Below, one piece after another: positions 36,367 through 48,680 of a DNA stretch of 64,000 nucleotides. This DNA is from Symbiodinium microadriaticum. Its lineage: Eukaryota; Sar; Dinophyceae; Suessiales; Symbiodiniaceae. Location of the stretch: contig LSRX01000249.1 of the NCBI GenBank assembly GCA_001939145.1, positions 638,168 through 702,167 on the forward strand, in the 5' to 3' direction. The position numbers and the translations under genes are program-made. Each line of letters starts with the position of its first letter. Position 1 is the first letter of the stretch. Under the pieces are notes generated by a model. That model saw nothing but the letters and a program-made list of their open reading frames with translations, was not told where the DNA came from and ran no database searches.

Positions 36367-39300
36367 CTATGCATGAGCCAAGGCAAGCATACCTGGCGGT
36401 CGCCAACGGTAAAGCGAAGCCTGCTTGCATGTAAAACTTAGCTAAAGGGCCGGGGTTGAGCTCCAACTTGCAGAGTATGCTGGCTGCTGGTTTCAAGACT
36501 TTACAGATTCTTGGGATGCGGGGCTGCGGAGGGTTGGGTCACGGAGGAGATGTGACATGTATGTTTATTGTTTTCCGCTTTGGATTCTTGGCACTACTGG
36601 CTGACGGCGGAAGCTTGTCTGCTTCGTTTGACGTGTCTCTTCAGCTCAGGTGATCTTCCAGTTTGCGCTGCGCTTAATGGTTGGATCCCGACCGCGTTGA
36701 CGGAACAGCGTTCTTAGGCTTAGCATCGCATGCGGACTATTGAAAGTACACTTGCACGACGGCCGAAACGGACCAGTGATTGAACTGAGAGGTAACTGGA
36801 CAGGTCGTATCTACGTAGTACACGAAATTGCTGCCCAGATAAAGAGAGCAGAAACAGTTGGGAACACACGGAAATCACATAAAGCACCGCCCAAACCCCA
36901 GTCAGCCTGGAAAGCTCAAATCGTCATTTGTTGAGCTTTGGTGCACCCTGACTCGCAGCTGCCCTCGCCAAACCCCGCAGTCCTGAATTTTTGGAGTTGC
37001 CGGTAGCCGGGACACTACAACTCGGTCGGGAGTCCAATCGGGCATAGCCGAAGTTTTAGCACGGGCCATCGTGTCAGGCATGCAAGTACCAACATGTTAT
37101 GAACCCTGAATTGAATAAGAACCGTTCAAAAAAGTGCCTTCACGAACGATGGTCGGTGCTCTCTTGTGCATTGCTCTTGGCGGTGCCATCCTTCCGCAGG
37201 CCAGGTGCCTGTCGTAGGCTCTGGGGCATATGGATGTCGGCTCTTTTGGTAGACTTCGTCACACAGAAATATACCTACCCTTTACAGTATATAGTATATT
37301 ATATAGTATCTACCCTATACAGTATATATTACATGGTATAGTATGGTATAGTTATAGTACCTTATGGTATATGCCCTGGAGCAGCCTGGAGGGCTGATCT
37401 ATTGCATTTGCAGTGCTCCGCGTCTCCCGACATTCTACATCTACAAGTTCATACCCGGTGCCCGTCGCACATCATCACCGTAGAATATACCGTAGGCTTT
37501 AATCCCCATGGATCCGGAGACCTTGCTGCTATTCCGTGCTATTCTAGTTCCTGTTGTAGAGGCAAGCTGCGAGTTCTGCAAGCGGCAAGCAGCCTGGCAC
37601 GAAGGCTCCAGGCGATTCAAGTACGAGACTCAACATATTTTATGAAGTGAGTACGAATCAAGACCGGAGCGGGAGTCCAATTTAATTCTGATGGTGGGTG
37701 CAATTAGCCGCTGATGCACCTACCCGGCAATTCATGGATGCCGTGCTCAAGCCACTAGACGTGGAGATGAATCGTTGCAAGCGATAAGCTACCATGGCAC
37801 CTCATGCATAACCCTGGACCGTTGATACCCTATAGGACGCCAGAACAACCTCCGGTGTTTAGTATAGCTCAATCACATGTTGTAGCACATCGTGTCTTTG
37901 ATGAACTCTTGATTCAAACAAATCGTTATGCATGTGAAACGGAGATGATTGAGAAGCACCATTGTACCATGTACAGAAATACAGGTCTTTTTGTTTGCCC
38001 GAACGATCTGAAGCACATGCCGAGCTGGCATCTGAAGCGCTGGCATTTGAGCTTCAGTGAGATAGTCAGGTGCATGGTCTCGAAGGACAGGCAGGCTTGA
38101 CTCAAAGCTTCCAGGCTTCCCCCACACAGAAGCGGTTGGTGTCACGTGCCATTCTCAAAGTTTGCATCCACAGTCTATCTTGACTCACCGCCAAAGCAGT
38201 GTTCATGTGGACAGTCAAGGCCACTGTTCACAAGCACAGCCCCTTAACACTTTGCAAAACATTAGGACAAAGAGCCTTCTGGCGTAGAGGATGCAGACAG
38301 GAACGACTCAACAGATTGGAATTAAATAGTCTCAGACAGGCGGTTGCACCACCAGCTAGCTGAAGACCATGCAGCTGAAGAATCATTTTGCTTTGAACCC
38401 TTTTGTGCGTAGCCACGGCGCTCTGGGGCGCCTATTGCAGACTTCCTGGCTTGATGCCACCGATGCTTTGAAGCATCTATGGCTTGTCGCGAGACTATAC
38501 TCTCCACATTGGCTCTAAAAAGGTGTGCTGCACTTCGTGTTTTGCACTGGCGGCGATGCAGCGGGACGAGCGGAAATCCTGGACCCGATTGCGCATAGGC
38601 GACAGAACAACATACGGAAAAGTCGTCGCAATACGAAATCCTGTGCGGTGTGACCACGCGTGGGAAAAGGCCCGCTTCCACCGGGCGCAACCTGAAGCTG
38701 CGGCTGCTTCGAGCAGATGATTTGTGGGGCTGTGCGTCGGAAACCGAAGCGCTCCAAAACGGAACAGCGGGAGCTCGCAGGCATCGTCCAGAGTTCTCAC
38801 GAGCCACAACACCTTCTGGCTAGAAACAACGCAGACAGGTGCGGCAACGTCCAAACCGACACTGTGATTTACAGTACGGATTTAGCTTGCGCTCTGAGGC
38901 TCCTCACCTAGCCGCAATCACCGACGGAGGCTGGAGTGATCAGGGGCCGGTGTGCAGGGACGAGTGCAGTCCCTGAAAACTTCGCAAGAAAATGGGTGAA
39001 AAACCGATCAGAAGCCTGACGGAGCAGGACATGAAGACATGAACGCCATGGAGATCCGGCGGCGCGGTGTGCAGCATGTTGGTACAGACGGCCAGCCTTT
39101 GGCATGGTATGTGTTCTGGCAGCATGTGATTGATGCTGCTTGCCAATGTAAACAATTTGACCGTAGTAGCCTAGTAGTAGCTGTTTAGCGGCGGTCCACG
39201 ACAACGTGTGCTGCACTTTTATGTCCAGGAATGGGTGTTCGCCAATCCTGGTGAAATAGACCCTCGGAAGCATTGGGTTGTTCTGACTTTTCGTATCGGC

Positions 39301-40397
39301 GTGCATGCCAGGTCTGGTTTTTTTCGGGAGAGGTTTAACGTTCGGGGCACGGCCCAGCATCGATGCCGAACACCAAGGTCCGGAATAATGAGCCAGAGTT
39401 CGTGGTCACAGTGCCGCAGCACCTCACCTTGGATGTGGTGAAACTTGCCGATATTGCTTTGGCTGGCGATGTGGAAGCCCGATGCCAGTCGAATCTCAGC
39501 CGTGGATCCGCCGAAGCGAAAAACTCATTACACCACCATGATGCATGAACGAGTCATGCCTGCGTTGTGATACAGTGATACATCGATGGGGTGGGACTTT
39601 TGTTCGAGAAAAGGTCGACCCCAACTCACCGTTGGCATAAGTTTCCCAACAGTGTGACAACATATGGGACCCTTTGACGCCGTGCATATGGTGGACCGGA
39701 ACCGCTTGTTGTGAAACAGTCCCTTTCCGGCCGGGGCGCGCGCGCGCATCTGGAAGTCTCCTGGTGCTATCCTGGTCGCTGGTGGTCTCCTGGTGATCCG
39801 GTCTCCTGCTCGTCGTCGTCCTCCTCGACGTGGTCGTCCTGGTCGCACTATGTCGCAGTGCTCCAAAACACTCACGACCTGCATCTTCCAACGCACAGCG
39901 AACCACCGGCCCTCCGGTCGGGACTTCCTGGTCCTAATGGCATGCTTTAGACTTTAGACATGGTCTTGAACTGTTTTTCGATCTCCGCTGTTATTGCAAT
40001 AATGGTCTGGGTTCATGTCTTAGAAAATTCCATTTTTCCCCAGTGTTTTTTCTCTCACACCGACATTTGGAATCCTGCAGGCCAAAAATTGGTTTCCCCC
40101 CTACATTCCCAGCTCCTACATGGACAGCTTGCAACATCGACGAACGTGGCGGCAAGGATGATGCTGGGAGCGAGAAGGAGCATCGACACATTGACTATTT
40201 ATGTGCCGGGTTGGGTTCCCAACCTTCAGCCCGTTGGTACGCCTAAAACGTCCCTTTCTTCCAACATGGGTCGCTTGGTGCTTTTGGTGCTTGGATCACA
40301 AAGCACATTGTTATGGTTGTTGCTGCTGCTGAGCTGTTGCTGGCGCTGGTGGTGATGGTGGTGGTCATGTTGTTGGTCCTGTTGTGGTTGTCGTGGT
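36367..40397. other. No supported gene
   Basis: Many short frames. Slightly protein-like ones are the plus frames at 37804-38100, 38484-38720 and 39363-39548, but none has a domain, and overlapping minus frames look as good. A TATAGTA-rich stretch lies at 37268-37374. The DNA from 39730 to 39850 is rich in CTCCTGGT/CGTCGTC words. Confidence 0.4.
37268..37374. repeat. Imperfect TATAGTA / GGTATA repeat
   Basis: Repeated CAGTATA, TATAGTA, CTACCCTATA and ATGGTATAG words over about 100 bases, much richer in A/T than the flanks. Simple-sequence drift is likely. Confidence 0.7.
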
Positions 40398-40560
40398 GTG
40401 CGTTTGTGAATTGAGTGACATGCACGAGCGTGAACCCCGCAGCACATTGCCTCGCTTACTACCCGCACAGCCTTGTATTCGGACCCGCCCAGGGCCCGCC
40501 CACACCACCCCGTAATGGAATGACATGCATGAGCGTGAACACCCCAGAATGTTACTTCGC
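40398..40560. repeat. Degenerate tandem repeat, period about 115 bases
   Basis: The block GAGTGACATGCACGAGCGTG at about 40413 recurs as GAATGACATGCATGAGCGTG at about 40518. Similar following sequence (AAC.CC..CAG, then TTGCCTCGCTTA versus TTACTTCGCTTGG) extends the match. Two copies only are clear. Confidence 0.65.
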
Positions 40561-41031
40561 TTGGGGCTGTGAAGCGCTGCGTTTTTCTCGCACCCACCAC
40601 CACCACCACCGGGTGCCGACTGAACGCTGCCCTGTTAACATGCGCAGCTCAACTTGAGTCAGCACCGTGAAGTCATACAGGTACCAGAATCCTGGAAGAC
40701 GTCGGAAGTGAAGTTCAGTCAGTTTTTGGTTTTTTGTGCGGCGGTGAGCGCCAGCGAGATGTGGGCGGTGGTGGTCGTTTCGCGTTGCCTTGGTTTTTGC
40801 ATTTTGTTTTCGCTGGTGAGGTCCTGGGCGGGTTTGACAGGGTGGGCTTGTCCTATCGGTGTCGACTCCTACAGTGACAGCTACGTCGCATCGTTTTTGT
40901 GTGGATCCCACCCCAACAGGCTTGGGGTTTCGGGATCGCGTTGGTTCGGGATGCTTGAGGTTTGATTGCTGAAGCTGGCTTACAGCCATTCACATGGGGA
41001 CTCGTTCGTTCTGTAGCAGCGCAGAAACAAG

Positions 41032-41065
41032 CAGCAGCAGCAGCAGCAGCAGCAGAGCAGCAGGG
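41032..41065. repeat. (AGC)n run
   Basis: Eleven or so CAG/AGC triplets in a row. They translate as poly-Ala or poly-Gln in the open frames here, which are not otherwise supported. Confidence 0.9.
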
Positions 41066-41144
41066 CAGTAAAAGGCCCAGGTCTTTTGCGGTTTGGGGCC
41101 TGTTGACAAACACTCTCGCGGTTATCGGCGGATTGTCCCTTTGT

Positions 41145-41875
41145 CGGGGTCTCCGCCCAATGCCACCGATGTGTGTTTTGCATGCGCGCTTGTGGATTGG
41201 AGCGTGTACATAGAGAAAAGATGGCTGGCTCTCATGCGCTATGATTCCACCGACGTGTGTTTTGAGCAGGCGCTTCTTTACTTGAGCGTCTACATGAGGA
41301 ATGGCTTGGTTACCAAATGTTGTTTCAGGTGTGTTTGTTTCTTGTTGTAGGTGCAACCTTGCTGAATGTTTTGGGGTGAACAGAAGGAGGGTGCTTTGAC
41401 AGGCGTCCACTTCGTAATTCAGACATGTTTGATTGATGCCTCAACAGAGAGACTGTTGCCTGTTGCAGCGATGCCCTGCGCGACGCGTGAATTTCCCCGT
41501 CTTGGTGCATGCTTCAAAACATGACGCAGTAGACGCGTCACGCTGGGGATTCACATTGCCTGGGGTGTTTTTCGCGGATTGACGTGCCTTTTTGCCGGGG
41601 TGGGGTACGACAGGGCGCTCACCCAGTCCAGTAGCTGGTCCTGATGATTGTGAATGCCTTGCAGGCGGATCTCACATCAACGTGTACATCGGGAATGGTT
41701 GGTTTGGTTGTGCGTGTGTGCTTGTGAAATCGAGCAAGCTTACTTCGGAAACAGCTGGTTCTGATGCGTTATGATTCCACCAACCTGTGTCTCCTGCGGG
41801 CGGTTCTCATATCGAGCATTTACATGGGGAACGGTTGGCTTGACTGTGCCGTGATGCCACTGATGTCTGTCCCCT
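41145..41875. repeat. Degenerate tandem repeat, period about 90 bases
   Basis: Copies start at about 41155, 41244, 41660 (partial) and 41770. The shared pattern is GATTCCACCGACGTGTGTTT, then a GAGCAGGCGCTTCT-like block, then a TC.ACATCGAGCGTCTACATG-like block, then GGGAATGGTTGGCTTGGTTG and a TGTGCTGTGATGCCAC link to the next unit. Another pair lies at 44318-44455. In one frame the first two units read as the related peptides TDVCFACALVDWSVY and TDVCFEQALLYLSVY. Coding or non-coding cannot be decided. Confidence 0.7.
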
Positions 41876-41994
41876 GCGCGTGTTTGTGGGATAGGGGTGC
41901 AAAAACCATTTAAGGGGTGGTAAACATGTTATTTAAGGGGTCAAGAATGTGGGTCAAGCTGGGCAGTAAGGGCAGCAGTGAAGAAAAAAAAGAA

Positions 41995-42335
41995 AACACT
42001 TTTTATTTTATAAGCAAAATACAAGGCAAAAGACAAAGGAAGAAAGCGGAAGAAGGAAAGGATGCAAGGAAGGAAACAAGGAAATAAGCAAGGAAAACAA
42101 GCAAAGATAACAAATCGACTGGAAGACAACATGAACAAAGAACTACAGAAAGAAAGCACGAATGACGGAAAGGGACAGGAATTACAGGAATTCAATGGAA
42201 TTCAATGCAGAGAGAAGGAACACAGAAAAAAAGAAAGAAAGATTGCAAACTAGAAAGAAAGAGCGAACAAAAACGAATGAAGCAAGAAAGAAAGAAAGAA
42301 AGAACAGCAACTCAGCACAGAGAAGTAAGTCCCTT
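41995..42335. repeat. Purine-rich GAAA/GGAA tract
   Basis: About 340 bases dominated by A and G on the + strand, made of AAGGAAGGAAAC, GAAAGAAAG and similar words. Open frames through it are Lys/Arg/Glu-rich and not genes. Confidence 0.85.
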
Positions 42336-42529
42336 ACTGAGAACCTTAAATAATTACAGGAATACTTGCCGCATTAATCATCTGGTTACTTAGGCCCATG
42401 CAAGCATAACAGAAATCCGCTGAAACCATCCAGCCGAAACCTTCATTCCTAGAGTTTCATTCCGTGCGTTTTCTCAGGATGATAACGCTGACGATGATGA
42501 CAACGATGAAGAGGAAGTCTAAGTGTATG

Positions 42530-42655
42530 TACATATACATCCACACACACGTGTATATATATAAAAAGATACATGCATGTGAATGTATCTACATATATAT
42601 GTATGTAAACAGGTGTGTCTGTGTGTGATTGTGTATATTTGTGCATCCAGGTGTT
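42530..42655. repeat. Mixed (TA)n/(TG)n microsatellite
   Basis: ATACATATACATCCACACAC followed by further TATATA, ATGTAT and TGTGTG words. Simple sequence. Confidence 0.85.
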
Positions 42656-42860
42656 TGTGACCCGTCCCCGCCCTATGAAGCCATCCCCGTGCCAAACAAG
42701 CCAAGTCAAGCGCTGCAAAGCGACATGAGAGTTGTTCTAAATTTTAAACCCCGGGCTCTTTACCGTAGACTAACAGCTCACGTTAATAATTGGATTCATG
42801 TTTGGGACCTAGTAAAAACACGACGCCGCGCAAGGGCGAGCGCAAGTTCAGCGCAAGAGG

Positions 42861-42861
42861 A

Positions 42862-42892
<31 letters not shown>

Positions 42893-43010
42893 ACTACTAC
42901 TACTGCCACTACTATTACTACTGCTACTACTACCACTACTATTACTGCTACCGCTGCCGCTACTGCTACTGCTACTATACCACCAGCACTACTAGTACTA
43001 CTACCTGTAC
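42861..43010. repeat. Trinucleotide repeat (TGC/TAC/CAC)n
   Basis: Uninterrupted then interrupted TGC, TAC and CTA triplets. The frames give poly-Ala, poly-Thr or poly-Tyr. Confidence 0.9.
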
Positions 43011-43339
43011 TCAGCACAGATCCGCAAACAGTCAAAATCAGTTTTACAGAGGGTTCAGCACGCAAGCCGCGCGCAAGGGCGGCTCAAGGGGAACACTCCA
43101 AGTTCGACCAATGCCCCATTCCTGTTGCGTGACAGTTGATTGAAACCCCACCCAAGTTCCCTGCAGGAAAACTTCAAGCCGGATTCTGTACTTGCTATTT
43201 TCCGGCTGGTCTATCAAGGCTACAAGGTGGGAATGTGTTTAAAAACCTGGTCGCGCAAGGCGATTTTCGAGTTACGGGCTGCAACCATAATAAAGAACAA
43301 CCCCCACATGGTGCACGCATAAAAGCCCTTTGCACAACC

Positions 43340-43510
43340 ATGCGAACCTGCCTCAAAGAATGGCGTGCCATCAATGGACATTCCGTCAAGCAGCCTTTCT
43401 ATCAGCATTCTGTTTGCAAATTGAGGGGGTGCGCCCCCCAACCACTCCTTTCTTTTCTAATTTAAATCCATGCGAAGCTGTTCCAAAGAATGGCGCGCCA
43501 TCAATGGACA
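43340..43510. repeat. 130-base tandem repeat related to the repeat at 22-320
   Basis: Bases 43340-43380 recur at 43470-43510 with 5 differences in 41 (core AAAGAATGGCG.GCCATCAAT). Between them, GCATTCTGTTTGCAAATTG plus a GGGGGTGCGCCCCCC core matches the unit at the start of the window. I infer the same dispersed repeat family. Confidence 0.75.
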
Positions 43511-43579
43511 CAAATAGTACGGCCAGAAGGATTTCTCCCCGATGTTGGCCTGACAAAAACTGTACGGCGGGATTCCGGA

Positions 43580-43642
43580 AATATGTATATATATATATAC
43601 ATATGTATACATGTATACATATATATATATATATATAATTTC
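43580..43642. repeat. (TA)n microsatellite
   Basis: ATATGTATATATATATATAC and following TA tracts; simple sequence. Confidence 0.9.
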
Positions 43643-43718
43643 TTTTCATTTACATATGATGATGATAATGAACTGGACTCGGCACATCAGGGAATGAGGG
43701 GCCGGGTTTAACATAAAG

Positions 43719-43840
43719 GATGAATCGGAATCGCCAAACAAGTGATGGGACATGTTTAAGATGTGTGACGACCCGGAACTGCCAGCGCGTTGAATAAGCT
43801 ATATGATGAACCGGAATCGGGCGTGTTTAAGAAATGTGTG
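43719..43840. repeat. Two copies of a GATGAAYCGGAATCG block
   Basis: GGATGAATCGGAATCG at about 43719 and GATGAACCGGAATCG at about 43804 are each followed within 40 bases by a GTTTAAGA..TGTGTG word. The period is about 85 bases. Degenerate tandem copies. Confidence 0.6.
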
Positions 43841-44317
43841 TCAGCAAAAAAGAAAATCACACACACTCGGTCGCTGCCGGAAAGCTTTCCGGACCAGGGC
43901 CAAAAGGTTCTCCCCCAAGTACGGGCGCTTTTTCAGGCACGGGGCAAAGATTCTCACGCATGCCCAGCAGGCTTTATACCCCGAGTTCTTATGGGTTCTT
44001 TTGGACTGACAAAATGTTCTTTCCTATGCTTGCAGCTGGTGGGATACCGGAAGCAAGAGGATGGCAAGGAACGCATCACGCCTCCCCTCTGTCTTGCTTA
44101 AAACCGGAATAGGTTTTTTATCACCAGAACTGTTTGATTGATCTTTTAGTTAGCCCTGCCTCCTCTCTATTTTGTTTCTAAACTGAGGAATATTTTTTGG
44201 TCATTTAAATGGTTTTTCGATCTTGTCAAATTTTTTTTAAAATTTTTGATCCCTCACACCGTGTGCTTCTGAAACTGAGGGCTCTCATCAGGAGTAGCTG
44301 TTTCTGCTGTGTTGCGA

Positions 44318-44455
44318 TTCCACCGACTTGTGTGTGTGTGTGTGTGTGTGTGTTGCAAGGGTGCTTCTCACATCGACCGTCTACATGGGGAATGTTTGGC
44401 TTGGTTGCGCTGTGATACCACTGATGTTTGTTTTGAGTGCGTGGCCGAGCTGATT
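44318..44455. repeat. Second locus of the 90-base repeat, with (GT)n
   Basis: GATTCCACCGACTTGTGTGT opens a (GT)n run. Then follow TGCTTCTCACATCGACCGTC and a TACATGGGGAATG.TTGGCTTGG block, then TGATACCACTGATGTTTGTT. It matches the units at 41145-41875. Confidence 0.7.
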
Positions 44456-45186
44456 GTGCAGATTCGGTTTACACGAAGTTCCTACAGAAAAAAGCATTGT
44501 GTTTTCTACGGGCCGTGGGCTGCCAACCGAAATGCCATGTTGCTGGTCATATCATAGGGTGGGAATTCGACGACTCTGCACGTATCATTCCGACATCTTG
44601 TTTACAACCAAATCCATGGATTCTGTTTGGTCAAACCTTGTTCGTCAGCACGAAGCAAGTCCGGCCCATCCCCGGCAGCTTGCAAAATAAGGGAGCTTCA
44701 TGGAGCTTCGCTCGTTAATGTCCATGAATGGGTTGGATCAAAGTCCACCGAGCGTGCGGGTTGCGTGAAAACGTTTATCCCCTTCGGTTATTCTGGGGTC
44801 GGGCGTTTGTCGAACGTGGTCCCCTCAACATAGTTTGGCGCCAGCCAGGGCTGGATGTTGCAGAGTCCCCGCGTGATTCAGCACACGAAGCTGCAACCAA
44901 CACCTTCATCTTCAATAGAAGGTGTTTCGTTTCCAAAGGAAGTTCGATGATGTTGCTGCCTCCAGCGCGTGCTTTGCGTTATATTTTTGCTTGCCGCTTG
45001 CAAGACGGAAGGTGTGTGTGGGAAGGAAATCCAAGCAACATGCACGGCAAATGCAAAAGCGAGCATAAATTGACCCGGTTCTGAGTAATTCAAGAGCGCA
45101 GACCAGCGGTGGCCTGTAAAAGGATATATTTTAAATCGGGATTCCTATCACAGGAAGCGTAGGTGGCTTCAGCTTCTTACATTAGG

Positions 45187-45570
45187 CAGGGCTTGGTGAA
45201 ACCAGGGATTGGGACACCTGACGGTGCAATGTCAGAGCGATGGGGACAGAATGAATTGCGAGTTGACCCCATCCGCCTTTGATCTGTCTCGTTCGTTGCT
45301 TGCCGTTTCCTTGTTGCCGGACGGACAAATTGCGAGGCATGCCGTCCCTTGCGAGAAGCTTGGTCGCAAGATTGTATCAGATGATTTCAATGTCAAAAGA
45401 TACAACTTGCCATAAAGTGGCGAGGATGTATTGTATCCGGGGAGCTGCAGTGGTCACGTGCGGCATCTCATGACCAAGCGCCACCTGCTGGAGGATTGTT
45501 TGCTCAATCGAGCAGTTCGACCCGCGCATGCTGATGAAGTCGCCTGGTCGACCACAGCCCCTTGGCTATC
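45187..45570 (+). other. Possible exons, product unknown
   Basis: A plus frame ending at 45415 reads like protein (LSRSLLAVSLLPDGQIARHA). A second, in another frame, starts at an ATG at 45470 and reads MTKRHLLEDCLLNRAVRPAH up to a CAG|GT junction near 45568. I recognise neither. The repeat-rich setting argues for caution; these may be remains of an element. Confidence 0.2.
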
Positions 45571-46109
45571 GCAGGTGCGATGAACGATTGTGTTCTAACA
45601 GAGTGAAGCTGCGTGGTGGCAGGGCCGTCCCCATCCTTTGCAAAGAGCTTTGGCTGCAGAGAAGTTTGCTAGCAGCACGAAAGAGATCCCGCCGCAGTGC
45701 ATGCCACGATTGTGGCGCAATCCGCACGCACAGCCGTCAAGATTTTCATTAATAAAAAACGATTTTCATTCAATCGCATATTGCTGGCCGGCTACTTGCC
45801 ATACTAAATTCTGAGGTTTACGAGAAGGTGAATATCGAGAACACGTACAGTTCCTTGGCTTGCGAGCGTTGTTGAGGCATGTTGAGGCAATCCGGAGCTT
45901 CGCAGAATTGCTGTCGAGGTGATCATTTGGTATCGCGCTCAAACTGGATCCCCGTGAGGCACATGAATGCAAGATAGGGAGTTTATTACATCATCATTCC
46001 ATTGAGGGGTTAGGTAGCAAAATATGTTTCGTGGAACTATTTGTTGACGCATGTGTTCAAGAGGACTTGGGGGGGAGGGCGAACCCGGGCATCTGGGAAT
46101 CGGTTGCAA

Positions 46110-46375
46110 CAAGTGGAAGATGGGGTTTCTGGATTTGGGATTTCTATTTTCAGGGTTCATGGTTTCTAGTGCAGGATTTCTGGATTAAGGGTTTCTAGGT
46201 TCAGAAGGCTGCAAGAGGCCTGAATGCAAAAAGGTGTTTAGGGATGGTTTAGGGGATTGGGGTTTCTGAACGTTTCTTGGTTTGGGGTGGTGTTTGACTT
46301 CAAGGTTTTTGGGTTCAGGGCTTCTGGGTTTAGCTTGTCGGGATTGAGGGGTGTTTAGGGTGAGCGGCAAAACCA
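46110..46375. repeat. Degenerate GGTTTCTGG / TTCAGGG DNA
   Basis: Many near-copies of GGGTTTCTGG, GGTTCAGGG and GGGTTTAG follow one another. They resemble decayed TTTAGGG repeats. Related DNA occurs at 10290-10440 and, on the other strand, at 61740-61960. Confidence 0.55.
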
Positions 46376-46649
46376 TCCCTTCGCGGGGGCTGGAGCATCA
46401 ACTCCGAAATTCTGGACCCAAAGACACACCACCCCTTCCATGACCCCCCCGCTAAGATACCCTCCAGAAGGCAAGTGCCGAAATGTTTAGCCAAAGCTTT
46501 CTCCTGGATGGATCTTGCAATACATGGAATGAGCTGGGGAAATGCCTTTTGTGTGCCGATCGGGTACGTTCACCAGATTTGTGCAAGTGAGACACGTGCT
46601 GCGCGCGAGAAACCAAGCGATAGGTTGCGGTGCACCCAAAATTTGCTGC

Positions 46650-46871
46650 AGGGATGCCATGGTGGCATTCACCGTGACACGGGGCGGCGAGTATTTGATC
46701 GTTGCAGAGTTGCCTTCCGGCACCAGCCGTGTGGAGAGGACTGTGCTTAGAACTCGTGCGTTGTCACAACTCCTTCAGCATGTTGTGTCAGAACATGTTT
46801 CGCACGAGTTCATCCTACAGGCGGCATTCAAGCAGGGAACGTCCATGCTGCAACACTTTGAATTTCATTGA
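46650..46871 (+). other. Possible exon, product unknown
   Basis: After CAG at 46650 the frame reads DAMVAFTVTRGGEYLIVAEL and continues to a stop at 46871. It has an AG|G acceptor and a protein-like composition, but no neighbours in phase and no known domain. Low confidence. Confidence 0.2.
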
Positions 46872-47564
46872 TGTGTAAGTCGCACATGATAATGCATCCT
46901 GGCTGTGGTATGCTTTGGTTCCTGATTGTGCAGTTGTGCGTCAGGATGATCTTCAGGCCGGGCCCGGACGTACAACACCCCTCTACTTTAGCCTGACTCG
47001 GTGCTTGCATTGGATCGCATGCGTTGATGAAATGGTACATGGTTGCCGTGGCCATTGTGGAAGGTGTTATGCCTCACAGCCGCACGTCATGGTCGCCGCC
47101 CATAAGATGTCCAGGAAGCACAGGCCATTCTGAAGCCACAGGGTTGGCACGCACCAAAAGATACGCACATGAATTTGCGGCCTCAGGCTTGTTGAATCGA
47201 GAGCCCTGGCTGGCAAGACAGTTTGTAGTACTGGTCGAAGATCGTCGGAGCATGTCTGTCGTGGGAAATTTCGCAGCAGACTCGCAACGGACATCCACTA
47301 GTTTGGTTGAAAGCTGATAAATACTTCCTGTTCCTCGTTTGCCAACAACTGCTTTTGATCATAACATTGCCATTTTTTTTTGCACGAATCTTTTCGAGCA
47401 TCTTCCGCGGTCCCAGTGCAAGCTGCGGACTAAAGGCGCCTACGGGGTGCTAGCGAAGCGGCAGCCGGCTCGGGGCGCTCGCAATCGCGAGGTCCAACAT
47501 GTCACCCAACGAGAGCGCGTCTGGCGCACCAGGCAGCGGCGGCATGGTCCAGACTCCAAGCGCG

Positions 47565-47638
47565 GAGCTGGCGACGGCTCGCTGCAGGGCAACCGACAGC
47601 ANAGCTGGCGACGGCTCGCTGCAGGGCAACCGACAGCA
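47565..47638. repeat. 36-base exact duplication around an unknown base
   Basis: AGCTGGCGACGGCTCGCTGC and the following 16 bases occur twice, at 47566-47601 and 47603-47638, separated only by N at 47602. This is the pattern expected when two contig ends that share sequence are joined without merging, so it may be an assembly artefact. Confidence 0.85.
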
Positions 47639-48329
47639 CACTCCACCAGCGGCGCGCCCAGCCCTGGGCTGCAGCGGCGCGCAAGGGTGGTGGGACGCGT
47701 TGGACACGGAGCCGGAGTAGGGTACGGAGGAACTGCTGGCACTCGTGGCTCGAGCGGCCCCCGACTTCTGCAGCGAGGACTACTAGTCGTTGAGGCCCTC
47801 CGCGGGTCAACTCCGGGTAGCACGCGACTTGGCGTCGGCGCGCCGCGACAAGTGCGCCTCCCTCCCGCGCACCGGCGCGAAAACAGTGCCATTTCGCTGT
47901 TATTGATCGTTTCTGCTACACCATGAAAAGCTTAGCAGCCATTGTGATTTGCATACTATTGCAAGGATTCCTCTTGCTTGTTGAGCACTGGGTGCTGAGA
48001 GCAACATTTGTCACCAGTTAGCTTTGAGCAACGATACTTGGCCGTTTCCGTTTACTTTTGAGGACCCGCTGGTGGGGAGCAGTTCTTTTCGTGTCAGTTG
48101 GTGATTCGTTGCGATTCCCTAGACCGACATTCAAAAACACTTTGTCAGTTCTTAATAAACTGACTCGGTTGTTGCGGAAAGCACATCGACCATAAGGATT
48201 GCTGTAGCGACGGGACAGATTTTCTGGTAAGGCAACAACTACTACCTCGCCTTCTCTACTCGTGTTACTGCTGCCACTGTTACGCATGTTAGTATCTTAT
48301 CAACTGTTTAATCATTGTTGCCATAGCTC

Positions 48330-48680
48330 CTGCTGCCCTATCACGACCACTCCTACGCCTCCTACTCCTGCTCCTGCTCCTGCTCTGCTCCTACTCCCAC
48401 TCCTACTCTTACTGCTGCTATAATTACTACTACGACTACTACGACGACTACTACTACTACGACGACGACGACGACGGCGAGTGCTACTTCTACTGTTATT
48501 ACCTACCTCGTGCTACCGCCAGAACCACCCCCATCACCACTACTTCTTCCATTACTGCTAATTCAAGCAGTGCCATTGCTACTGCTACCGCTACTGCTAC
48601 AACGAAGATTACTACGACTACCGCTACAGTTTTCGTTGCTGCCTATGTACTGCTACTACTACCACTATTACTGCTACGCT
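48330..48680. repeat. Trinucleotide repeat field (CTA/CTC/CGA)n
   Basis: Long interrupted runs of CTC, CTA, ACG and TAC triplets. The plus frame 48510-48935 owes its length to them and is not a supported gene. Confidence 0.9.
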
